Shown here: piece after piece, positions 11,325 through 20,747 of the stretch | How positions within the stretch are numbered: the first letter of the stretch is position 1 | How the letters are laid out: the number at the start of each line of letters is the position of its first letter | From: Erodium maritimum | Lineage: Eukaryota; Streptophyta; Magnoliopsida; Geraniales; Geraniaceae | Reading direction: 5' to 3' | Length of the DNA stretch: 64,000 nucleotides | Assembly: GCA_963921825.1 (NCBI GenBank) | Contig: OY997590.1 | Span: 43,417,039 to 43,481,038, forward strand | Notes under the pieces: model-generated | What the model saw: only the letters and a program-made list of their open reading frames with translations | Told to the model about the DNA's origin: nothing | Database searches by the model: none | Position numbers and translations under genes: made by a program

Positions 11325-13871
11325 TGTAATAACCACTCCCGGTCAACGCCAGTCAAACCTGCGAAAAACAGGAAAATTTAAATTTTTTGGCCAGGTACTT
11401 AAATGAACCTAAATTTGACCCCGAGGGTCATACCGGACTTAAGTTGACCGCGATATTGACCAAAGTGAGTTCCGGGGGATTTAGGGCAACTTTCTGATCA
11501 ATTTGGGAAATGTTGACTTTTCGTTGGAAAAGTCAACCGAGCGACGTTTTGGTCCATTCGAGGACCGTTTTGGATCCAAAAAGCTTAGCCGTCGTCGCAG
11601 CGGTCTTAGTTGAGCTGTTTCCTTGTAGCCCGTGAAGTTTCGTAATTTCTTAGAAAAAGTGCCCGATCGGGGCCCGAAACGGCCGAATTTCGCGAATCTG
11701 ATTCCAAAAAAGTATGGGACCCACTTGCCCACATGTCAACTATGTGGTGGTGTTAGGTTTTTGGACAAGACAAGATAAGACTACATTAGTGTTAGTTTTG
11801 TAATTAAGTATAAGTTGTGTTTTTAAAAACAAAACAAAAGGGAAGACATAAACAAGGTCTCGGCCAAGTGTTTCAAAAAGGAAAAAAAATGGGTTTTAGA
11901 GAGAGAAAGTGAGTTAGAAGAAGGAGGGAAAAGAGAAGAAGAAATTGAAGGTTTTGGTGATTCCCGACGATCAAACCGGTAGGTCGTCTCAACAATCAAA
12001 GAATCGAACTCCCATCGACTTTCTCTACGGTGAGCACCTAACCGATTTTCGTTTTGTTAAGTTCGAATTTTAGGGTTTGAGTTTAAACGATTCAAATATG
12101 GTTGGGTTTTGGTTAGAATTAGTTTAAAGATGAATGGTTGAGGTTTGGGGTTCGTTAGGAACGTTTTGGGGCAAAAAGGGAATTTTGCCATTGTGGCCGT
12201 GTGGGGCCCACATGCCCAGGTATTGGGTTTTCGTGTTCCGGTGGTTTAGGACGTCCTCCAAGTCGTTAATCCACACCCGGATCGAAATTTGGAATTAAAC
12301 TGGAAAGGTTGTAATTAACGGGTTTTAGGAACTTGAAACGCTAATTATTTGACTCGGAAGTCGGAATTCGATTCCGTCAAGTACATTGGGACCCTTGAAT
12401 TATTCTAAGACCGTAGAAACGAAAACGGGAATTTTTTGGAGCCCCGGAAGGGCATTTCCAAAACCCGGGCAGATTCGCCATGTCGGGCGAATCGGGCCGT
12501 TCCGGGTCCAATATCGACAATATCGTCCATGAGAGCCCGTGGTTTACTGTTGGTGTCTTGGGTGGCCATGAGTGCCCGTGGGATTGTTGAACCTGTGTCT
12601 TTACTGTTGGTGTGTCTTGGGTGGCCATGAGTGCCCGTGGGGTTGTTGAACTCGTGTCTTTACTGTTGGTGTGTCTTGGGAGGTCGTGAGTTCCTGTGGG
12701 GTTGTTGAACCCGTGTCTTTACTGTTGGTGTGTCTTGGGAGGCCGTGAGTGCCTGTGGGGTTGTTGAGCCCGTGAGTTACTGTTGGTGGTTTTGAGAGGC
12801 CGTGAGTGCCCGTGGGGTTGTTGAGCCCGTGAGTTACTGTTGGTGGTTTTGAGTGGCCGTGAGTGCCCGTGGGGTTGTTGAGTCTGTGAGTTATTGTTGG
12901 TGTATCTTGGGAGGCCGTGAGTGCCTGTGGGGTTGTTGAGTCCCTGTTTATGGTTGGTGTCATGGGTGGCCATGAGTGCCTGTGGAGTGCGGAACTCGTG
13001 TTGTTGCTGTTCGTTGAACTTTGTTTGTGATTGTGATTGTGGTTACCTGAGGTTGTGGGCCCGCTTCATGAAACAGGGGGTCCTCGATCACACGCGTCTG
13101 CACGTTCAGATGGGGTAGGGGGCCCGCCCGTTAGTAAAAGGGTCCTAGCCGCGCGTGTGTGGTTCGGGGTTGTGAGTGTGACAGGTCGACCGCCTGGCCC
13201 GACTTTGTGTCGGGGAAGCGCGTGAGAGAGAGAGGTTATTGAGACAGGTCGACCGCCTAGCCTGAGTGGTTCGGCAAAGCGCGTGATTGAGGGAGGTTGC
13301 TGAGCAGCTGGTATGCGATCCTTTGTGATCTTGTTTGGTGTGCGATCCTTTGTGATCTTAGGTGTTGCGTGGTGGTCTTTTGAGTCCTTGGAAGAGGTCG
13401 TGGTCGTTGTGTCGGGTCTACTTTACGTGTCAGAGTGTTGAGTTGGTCAAGGAAGGTAACAGTAGACGTGTTTCAGTCGGAGTACTTGGGTTGGGGATAG
13501 TGTTCCCCGGTGTTGAGTTTATTGTTGGTGTTACCAGCATTCTCTGCTAATTATGCCGTAGTCAGTCTGTTATCTGTGGTGGTGAGCGAACGGTCACCCC
13601 TAGCTGCTTTTCCTACAGGTACCGATCACGGGACGGACTAGGTGAGCTCTCGAAGCTTGAGGAGCTAGGAGCGGAGTCCGGGTTTTATCTTTTGAGTCTA
13701 GTGACGGATACCTTGTACTTTGTCCAATTGTTGGGACGTTTTTGAGTTGTAAATATTATTTTGATGAACAAATGGTGATTTTGAAGTGATTTATGGAAAA
13801 GGTTTTCAAATGGTTTATTATTTTAAACGTTCGCATCCCGAGTTCGGTTTTACTGAAATTGGGGCGTGACA
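11325..13871 (+). repeat. 3' LTR of element B
   Basis: 2,547 bp from TGTAATAACCACTCCC to TTGGGGCGTGACA. It aligns with the 5' LTR throughout except for about 560 bp missing near 12520, where GGGTCCAATATCGA runs into a short bridge and then CCATGAGAGCCCG. The two LTRs were identical at insertion, so the deletion is later or arose in situ. Confidence 0.92.
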
Positions 13872-13876
13872 CACAA

Positions 13877-14790
13877 TCTCCCTAGTAGAGCTATAAAGCC
13901 TTGTCTGCATAATCTTTTCTCTGAAGTTGGAGGTCTCAAAAAGACTCATATCGGATCAACCACCAATAAGCAAGTTAAATGGTATGGTTTCTGTTATTGC
14001 TCCACTCACCATCAATTCCAGGAAGCTATCAACCTCTTCAATGGTTATACAATAAACGAGTACAAATTATATGTCACACAACCCAGGGCCACTATCAACT
14101 CTCATTCTGACTACAGAAATCAGAAGACAACATAGTATATATACATGAGCCATTGCTTCGACTCGGGTTACAAGGTTAAATGGTGATCCAAAACCAAAAG
14201 TTAATCAGAAACAGTCACATAGCCATTGCTCTCCAAAATTATCCAGCTCAAACATTCATCTCAAGCTTTGTTGTTGAAGGAGTCTATGAAATTCAAGTTA
14301 AATCACTAGGCAGTAGGACATTACTTCTGGATTGCCCATATACCTTGACAAAGAATTACTGAAAGAAGATGGCCATTGGCTCAGCAAATGGCTCACAATC
14401 ATCCCTGATAAAGAAAGTCTGTGTGAAAAGGGAGGGATTTTTAAATGGGTTTCTATCTATGGAATACCCTACCAGCGTTAGTGTGAAGAGACTTTTTCAT
14501 CTGCAGTGAGTAATTTGGTGAATTATGTCTTTACCCATCCAATTTCCACAGTTGGTTTGCAAATAGATGTAGCTTATGTTCTTATTCACACTATAAAGCA
14601 CTCAATTCTCTCACCTGCTGTTGAGTTATTTCTGGGGCATCAAAGTTACACCTTGTTTGTCAAAGAAGTCAAAGTGGAGGAGGTTCCTAATATAATCGGA
14701 AAAACAATAAGCTCAAAAGAAAGCTTGGGCCCTTTGTAAGTCGATGGGCCTCACCTCTTCGCGTGGCAATGAGGACACCATTCAAATGTT
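13877..14790 (+). pseudogene. LINE ORF1, RRM and C-terminal part
   Basis: Continues the frame broken by element B. 13877-14135 gives the rest of an RRM: LPSRAIKPCLHNLFSEVGG, the RNP1-like WYGFCYCST, and AINLFNGYTINEYKLYVTQP. After a stop, a second block resembling the DUF4283-like part of plant LINE ORF1 appears in shifted frames (HWLSKWLTIIPDKES, FKWVSIYGIPYQR then TGTGAAGAG..., about 14370-14740). The end (14727-14790) is nearly identical to the ORF1 end at 19882-19950. Stops and shifts show it is dead. Confidence 0.75.
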
Positions 14791-15235
14791 TCTATTAGCG
14801 CTATTGTCTTCAGCTTTAGCAGCTTCACCGGGGTGGGTTAGATAGATCACACTTGATCTCAAATGCTTTTGTTTAAGTGGGGTGACAAATTCTCTATACT
14901 TTGGTCATTGGCAATCTGCAGTGCGATTGCTTTTATTTTGTAATCTTTTCTTCCTCAAAAGAGGTTAATTTATATATGTTTTCGCTGATAAAAAAAATAG
15001 ATGGCGTTTGGCCCATATTTTTTCATACTACATATTTGATGCTGTAACTCTAATTAAAATACTAACTAATGTTCTTCTTGTCTTTCTTTTGCTACACTAC
15101 AAGCATCTCCAGTACGAATAAATCAAATAAATTTATTGTCTGTGTAATTTACTTAAAACTAAGTTAAGTTTTCTAAATTTGTAAGTCTTTTTAATTTTTA
15201 ATGTATAATGAGAATACACTGATTCAATCCAATTA
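14791..15235. other. LINE 3' UTR and tail, then AT-rich spacer
   Basis: 14791-14997 is the LINE 3' UTR with poly(A). 14998-15235 is AT-rich sequence in which I see no gene. Confidence 0.6.
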
Positions 15236-15399
15236 GGGTCTATTTTGCAAAAATTAAATTCATATGATAAACGCGATGGAAATGAAAATATTTTTGGTAC
15301 GAGACCTTAAAATCGAAATTACAAAACAACAACAATAAAAACCGAAAACATGTAAATGTACACCGTCATAGGTCATTGTAGAGGCGTCATTTCAGACAT

Positions 15400-15700
15400 T
15401 CTTGGACCGCCGACAACAACTCATGCTTCAGAAAGAGGTGGCCGACATTACGCTCATATTATCGACGAGCCTCCATGAGAACCACCTATTCGGAAAATGT
15501 CGGACAGAGTATTGTTAGTGAATTAAGAACGCCAACTTATACGCCTTCACCCGTTGGCTGCACTTTTGCCAGTGGTCCTTCATATGCTTCTAAAATCAGA
15601 TCATGGACGATTCGCTAGTACTCCCGAATTATGTTCGCGTGTTACATCCACGTTTGGCATAGGAAAGTTTCATATTCATCCGTCCATGTAGGGGCCATCA
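15400..15700 (-). pseudogene. Harbinger Myb/SANT-like DNA-binding protein, remnant
   Basis: Reading the minus strand from 15698 gives MAPTWTDEYETFLCQTWM, the start of the tri-helix domain found in the second ORF of plant PIF/Pong elements (consensus WT..ED..L..AW). The frame then has stops but keeps EYETF...IVHDLILEAYEG. In intact elements this protein binds the terminal repeats and helps the transposase. Several stops make it a pseudogene. Confidence 0.55.
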
Positions 15701-16336
15701 GATATTCGGCTGTGTGGCGGGGTGTCGGCGTTGGAAAAGAAATAGAGAATCAGCAAGGAGTGAAGACGAAGAAAAAGAAGGGTGTTGAGAGGGTGAGTTT
15801 ATTTCTATTAAATAGGTAGATTCGACTGAAGGTGAAATTAATAGGGTGTTTAGTGAATTCAATAGCGAATATTCTTTACATTTTAAGTTTGACCAATTTG
15901 GTGGAAAGACACGGCTGAGGGAAGATATGGTACTTACTATTTTGATTTTAAAAAAAGAAACATAAAAATGTCATTATATCGAACAAGTAAAGTTGAAAGT
16001 CAAGTACAAAATTGAACAACCCGAGTTCAAAGTCGAGACAAAGATGAACAAAAAAACATACATTCACTTAAATTACGTGTGATTCATAACTTGAAGCATA
16101 GCGAACATGAATGATTCGTTGTTTTCATTCTCGAGTGGGGTCAAGAGAAATGGCTTTGGCGTACTACATCATCAACGAGTTGGGTCACTTAAGAAGCCGG
16201 GCTTTGGTGTGCTCAAACCTATCATGCTGGAGGGTTTCTCGCTCGATCCTATAGACTCGTTGTGGTAGGGCCAAATTAGCCTCTAAAACACCACTTTCGT
16301 TTTCGGATGCCCTTGGTTTAGGATAACTTATTGAAT

Positions 16337-16985
16337 ACAAAGGACATGAGGTGGGCTTCGACTATCTATACGGAGTTGGAATATGAGATTCAAGAGTTAT
16401 AAGTCCAAGTTTCCTCATGCCAGCATTACCTACCATTCTCGACCCCGTAATCTTTTTTTGAATAGAGAGCGGTATATGCGCTCCAGATCCTCGGATAACC
16501 CTTGGTCGAAATGAGAGATTATTGCGTGGAAATATGACTTGGATTTTGGTGTTAATGCGCTTTCACCAAGTGCTCGAGAGGCTGATTTGGAAAGAGTGAG
16601 CTCAAACGACAATGGTGGTGACTTTTATACGGCTAGTGACATGGAGCTACTTCTTAGAGCTAGAGCGGGGTACCTTTGGAGGTTTCTGCGGTATGGAGTT
16701 GCTTGTTTTAGTCTTGTGTTTTTTCTCTTGTTGTGAGTTTTTTTTTTGTGCATGGTCTTGTGGGTTTTTTTTTCTGTTAGTGTTTGGTTTTTTCTCTTGC
16801 CTCGTTTCAATGAGACACCCTCTGATCGCGCTCTAACCATATTTCTATAATGTTTTAAAGGACAACCCTTGTGATCGTTATGGAGAGGATCCCTTCAGGT
16901 TGTATCCTTCAGCATTTCTACTATTCCTTCGATCTTTGTTGCATCAATAAAAAACAAGCTTATAAAAAAAACAAAGGACACGAGG
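16337..16985 (+). mobile_element. Retroposed LINE-like 3' fragment with 15-bp target duplication
   Basis: Sequence 16352-16970 ends in a T-rich 3' UTR and an A-rich tail (AAGCTTATAAAAAAA). It is flanked by ACAAAGGACATGAGG (16337-16351) and ACAAAGGACACGAGG (16971-16985), 14 of 15 bases identical. That length is typical of target-primed reverse transcription. A frame at 16539-16736 (MDFGVNALSPSAREADL...) could be an ORF1 end, but I do not recognise it firmly. Confidence 0.82.
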
Positions 16986-17299
16986 ACATATCAAGCTGGT
17001 TTTGTGACCTTTTATAGAGGAAAAGGTTGATGGTAGTTTTTTGTTAGGGCCACAGATTCGACCTCCAGATGCATAAGGAAAGGGTAAGGTACACGAACAA
17101 AAAAAGGACAAAAACCTAAATGAAAACTAAAATTTAACGAAATACAGCAAAAGGAAACTGAAATCTAACAAACGTGTAACCTACACATCACCTTCATTCA
17201 CGACCTCCTTGTGTCCGCTGAACAAAGTCCAAATGTGTTCTAATAGGTATTCTTTCAACTGAAAATGGAGGCCTTGATTCTTGATACGTCTTGTGTGGG
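16986..17299. other. Harbinger internal sequence, no gene seen
   Basis: About 310 bp of stop-rich sequence between the retroposed insert and the transposase remnant. Nothing recognisable. Confidence 0.5.
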
Positions 17300-18481
17300 T
17301 TCAGATGACATCATAATCAGGAAATCACCCCCCCCCCCACGGTGGACGGGTACGATAGGTTTATCATCCTGCAGTCGTTCAATATGACCCTTATACATAT
17401 AAAATCAGGTTAATGCACGCCCTTATTAATCACCCCCAATTTACAGTCGCCCAACTTCGAGTCGGTCTAGTGACGATATGAAATCGAGCTGGAGAACCCC
17501 AAAAGACTTCTTGACATACTTCCTCGTGTCCGCTTGTTTCTGTGCTTATTACACGTGTTTCGAAAGTTGTGGTACTAGGTTGGACTTCACAAAAGTTTCA
17601 CAAAATGGATATTTAGTAAGCATTGTTCTAATCATGATCGTTTATCTGAAATGCGAATTTTGACTACGTACCTTGTTGTACGTGAGCAAACAATGATGAT
17701 TGGTTCAAGACATTAATTTCGTTATTCGATCCCGACGTACCAATATATGCGTGCAAAAACCAGGTGTTGGGCCCTACAATGGCTTCAAGAATAACTATCG
17801 GTCTAGAATGATCGTTCCGGTTGTGAACCCATTGATGCGCTTTTGAAAAAGTTCTTCCACGCCCAATGCATATAGCCAAGACTATCATGAAACTAGGGAA
17901 ACCACATATTTCATTTGCACGGTAAAGGTAGGAAATATCATTATCGTTCGTGTTCTTGAGATAGGTCTCCCTGAAGACGTTAATGATGGTGTAGCATAAT
18001 AGATGCATGCACTCGAGTGCCATCGATTTGATCATTTTCAAATACTCGTCTAATCTATCGGTCGATGAACCGTAACAGAGCACCTGGATAGCGGCAATAC
18101 TCTTTTAGTATGGGGATAACATGGGCCGACCACAAAAATTCTCTCTTAGGGTGAAGTATGGATCAAATTCGGACACGCTTGCTAAATTTTGTATAAAAAA
18201 ATGACTTCACCATACGGAACCGCCGACGAAACATTCTTTAACCGTTCAACGACCGAACATTGCAATAGTCGGTGATAAGCCGCTCATGAGCATCGTGTCG
18301 AACTCTGAAAATGTAATTCTTGTTGTGCTTCACCAACATGGAGTTCATGATCCGTTCCTCGGCTTCCTTAACAGTAGCTAGTAATGACTGCACCATCTCA
18401 TTATCCGCCTCCGGCTCATCTCCGTAACGTGGCATAGTAGATTGTGGATGGATCAAACTCGTCATCACCAGAAGAATCCAT
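17300..18481 (-). pseudogene. PIF/Harbinger transposase (HARBI1-like nuclease), decayed
   Basis: A minus-strand ATG at 18481 opens MDSSGDDEFDPST, the usual start of plant members. Frame changes follow. The main block (17664-18083) carries YGSSTDRLDEYLKMIKSMAL, EICGFPSFMIV, then NDHSRPIVILEAIVGPNTWF and GSNNEINVLNQSSLF. These are the conserved blocks of the Plant_tran/DDE_Tnp_4 family. The segment normally holding the first catalytic Asp (SIDCMHW in relatives) is changed to LAICIGR, so the active site is lost. Further downstream ARFHIVTRPTRSW near 17440-17480 matches the family end. A minus-strand TATA box lies about 90 bp before the ATG. Confidence 0.85.
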
Positions 18482-18571
18482 CAACAATCTAAAAAGTTAC
18501 ACGTTCTCGGGATAACTTTGTGGAGAGAACAATGAAATAGTTGATGATGTGGGAAAAAATGGAACTTGAAT

Positions 18572-18583
18572 GGGTTTTTATAG
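18572..18583 (-). promoter_or_regulatory. Probable TATA box of the Harbinger transposase
   Basis: CTATAAAAACCC on the minus strand, about 90 bp upstream of the transposase ATG at 18481, a fitting distance for promoter plus short leader. Confidence 0.5.
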
Positions 18584-18939
18584 CGAAAAATTGTTTCAAC
18601 TTGTTTTTTTTCCCCATTTTTTAAGCTTAATTGGGTGACTCAACAACAACAGGTAGCATATTTTGCGACTGTTGGCAGAATCTTCGCGCAAAAACATCTC
18701 ACGTGTCGCCCGTTGAAACTGTTGGTGAAAGTTGTTGTCGCGGAAACGACATCTGCAACCGTATGCGGAATAATAGACAGTGTTTTACAACACTACTGAT
18801 TCGACGAGAAATAAACTACGATTTAACAATTTGACGCTCGAATTCATCTTTTCAGTTGAAAACGGCGTGCAAATAGGACCAAAACGACCTCATTATTATG
18901 TGTGCTCTAATTGTTTTGAAAAGGTTTGAATTAGTACCT

Positions 18940-20086
18940 CGGTGTGTTCGATTCGCAGCATCGCTTCATCTATTGGATCTGTAATTGTCGTCCACCAGTG
19001 TTCTTCTTCGTTCTCCCGCCTTGACGAAGCTTTTGCCCTCATCTTCTCAAGACGTCCGGTCTCTAGAGTTATCTCTGTTGATCTGGAAATCGAGCACTCC
19101 AAATTTCCCATTTGGGTTTCAGGCCGCGATTCCCATCTGATCCCAGATTCCGAACCCTTCGACCCGGAATTGGACGTCCCCGAGGATGGGGCCTATGCTT
19201 CTGATCAGGATCCACTCGATTTTGAGGAGGGTGAAATTCAACTGGAGATCGTCTCACCTCTAGGAAGACCCTTGGAGTCGGAATGACCGGACCTGAGTCA
19301 CTCGACCTCGCTCCGGCCAGCCGCCGTCGCTCCTTCGTCTTGCCGTGGCCGGACCTCACCTCCGGAATCTGGAGAGGCGCGCGTCACTTCGTCTTCGCCT
19401 TCTGAGAGTTCCAAGACTCCTGCCTCTTTGGTTCCCGAGATGCTCGCCTCATCGGTTCCTGAGACTCTCGCCTCTTTGGTTTCCAACCCCACGCGATCTT
19501 TATCTACTCGATTAAAGGGGAGGGATTTAAGCACCGCTCCACTTTCTCTGCTCTATCGCATGGGCGGGAAAAGCTGGGCAAATCAACTTCAGATTTGGGC
19601 CTGACATCTGTCGAATTGGGCCTGCCTGCTCTTGACCCTGCAGCAGACCCCAAGCCCAACCCCATCTCTGCAGCTCCCAAGCCTCCGGCCCCTTGTACTG
19701 AGTCTCAAAATTTCTCGTCCTTCATAGCGAACATTGTCTCCACCTCAACCGCCCCTGCTCCAATCTTCTCCCGTCTCAAACGGAAAAACAAAAGGATCAG
19801 GATCGGTAATCAGAAGCGCATTCAGACTCTGAAAGACATTAGTCCCTCGCGCTCGCTTCGGAAGAAGTCTGAGGCTAAACGTGCTTGGGCCCTTTGTAAG
19901 TCGATGGGCCTCACCTCTTTGCGTGGCAATGAGGACACCATTCAAATGTTTCAAGAGATTCTGTAATTGTTTGCCCCCCGGGGGCCTCTCTCGCTTCTTT
20001 TTCTTTGCTCTTCGCCCTTGTTTGTATTTGTCCTCTGGAGATTTTCGCTTGGTCGAATAAAATCTGTTTGTTTTGCTAAAAAAAAA
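18940..20086 (+). mobile_element. Third LINE fragment: ORF1 plus 3' tail, no ORF2
   Basis: ORF1 coding sequence is followed directly by about 110 bp of 3' UTR and an A9 tail (20078-20086). A 7-bp match AGTACCT at 18933-18939 and 20086-20092 may be the target duplication. As in the LINE ending at 14997, ORF1 joins the 3' tail without any RT. Confidence 0.7.
18942..19966 (+). pseudogene. LINE ORF1 (C-terminal two thirds), frameshifted
   Basis: 18942-19286 encodes an acidic stretch (VPEDGAYASDQDPLDFEEGE) and stops. After frame changes, 19595-19966 encodes a Pro/Ser-rich linker, a basic stretch (FSRLKRKNKRIRIGNQKR) and the end AWALCKSMGLTSLRGNEDTI. The last part is the ORF1 C-terminus seen again at 14727-14790. 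No RRM is present, so the 5' part is truncated. The basic region fits RNA binding. Confidence 0.65.
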
Positions 20087-20604
20087 GTACCTTATGTGGT
20101 CCGTTAAGTCCAACCATTTGACTCTAGCAACCACTCATGTTTATTGAAAACAATACAGCTGTTTCTGAAAAAAACAAAAAACAGAATGAAATTCAGAGAA
20201 TTTTTTGAAGGTCCACATTGGGTGCTATAAAGTTGCATAGAAGCATTAGAGAAGAAAATTGGCATATGAGCGATGATTAGGATAAAGAAGTAGTGGCAAT
20301 GCATACATCGGTGTTGGTCTGAAAGAATATTGATAGAAGAATCAGAAATGTTTGCGTGACCAATTGAGACTGATCCACCTAGCGGAGAATCATTGGACTG
20401 TTGGCATTCCAAGGCTTGGAGGAAGAGACAGGTAAGTATGTGTCTTCATTTACGTGTTGTTGTTGTGAATTGTGATGTAGCAATTAGAGGACAAAAAGAA
20501 ACCGACTTGGGAGGCATATTTTATGTGGGGACCCGTGAGTTTGGCTGAGCACAGTGGCTCCCAATAATTCATCTTCATCTTCATCCGCAACCAAGCTCAC
20601 TCCC
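20087..20604. other. Upstream region of the permease gene
   Basis: About 520 bp between the LINE tail and the TATA-like box. I see no ORF with recognisable content. It would contain the distal promoter of the permease. Confidence 0.5.
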
Positions 20605-20612
20605 TATATTAA
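20605..20612 (+). promoter_or_regulatory. TATA-like box of the amino acid permease gene
   Basis: TATATTAA about 140 bp before the ATG, followed by a CT-rich stretch (CCCATCTCTCTATCC) typical of plant transcription starts. Confidence 0.5.
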
Positions 20613-20747
20613 CCCCACCCCATCTCTCTATCCTCATTTCTAATCCAAGTCTCTTCAACACCAACTATCAATCTGCAGCTGGGTAGAAGATAATTTCGAT
20701 TTGATAAACAAAAACTAGATACCAGACAAGTGAGTATTCATTGAGAT

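Larger units (their letters stand above)
5359..13871 (+). mobile_element. Ty3/Gypsy LTR retrotransposon B (long-LTR chromovirus, Tekay/Del-like), defective
   Basis: A complete but decayed element of 8,513 bp: 5' LTR 5359-8420, PBS 8424-8435, internal region 8421-11324, PPT just before 11325, 3' LTR 11325-13871. It is flanked by the 5-bp TSD CACAA at 5354-5358 and 13872-13876. The only recognisable protein is the end of integrase with a chromodomain-like tail (10781-11289). Long LTRs, an initiator tRNA-Met PBS and the TTTCGCGGACGAAATTCCTT stretch before the PPT are typical of Tekay/Del elements. It sits in the RRM of a LINE ORF1. It cannot move by itself because gag, protease, RT and most of integrase are missing. 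Confidence 0.92.
5281..14997 (+). mobile_element. ORF1-only LINE, interrupted by Gypsy element B
   Basis: Without element B this is about 1.2 kb: ORF1 coding sequence (5282-5358 joined to 13877-14790), a 3' UTR and a poly(A) tail at 14990-14997. No reverse transcriptase or endonuclease lies between ORF1 and the tail. The 3' end matches that of the LINE ending at 5280. The left boundary is hidden because the first LINE abuts it at 5280/5281. I read it as an internally deleted, non-autonomous LINE; a 5'-truncated insertion cannot explain loss of ORF2 with retention of ORF1. Confidence 0.75.
15236..18880 (-). mobile_element. PIF/Harbinger DNA transposon relic
   Basis: Two Harbinger-type proteins are recognisable on the minus strand: the DDE nuclease (17300-18481) and the Myb/SANT-like partner (15400-15700). 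This pairing is diagnostic of the superfamily, in which both proteins are needed for movement. Possible terminal inverted repeats are GGGTCTATTTTGCA at 15236 and the reverse complement GGTCCTATTTGCA ending at 18880. The flanking 3 bp (TTA left, AAA right) do not match, so the ends are tentative. A retroposed sequence lies inside at 16352-16970. Confidence 0.7.
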
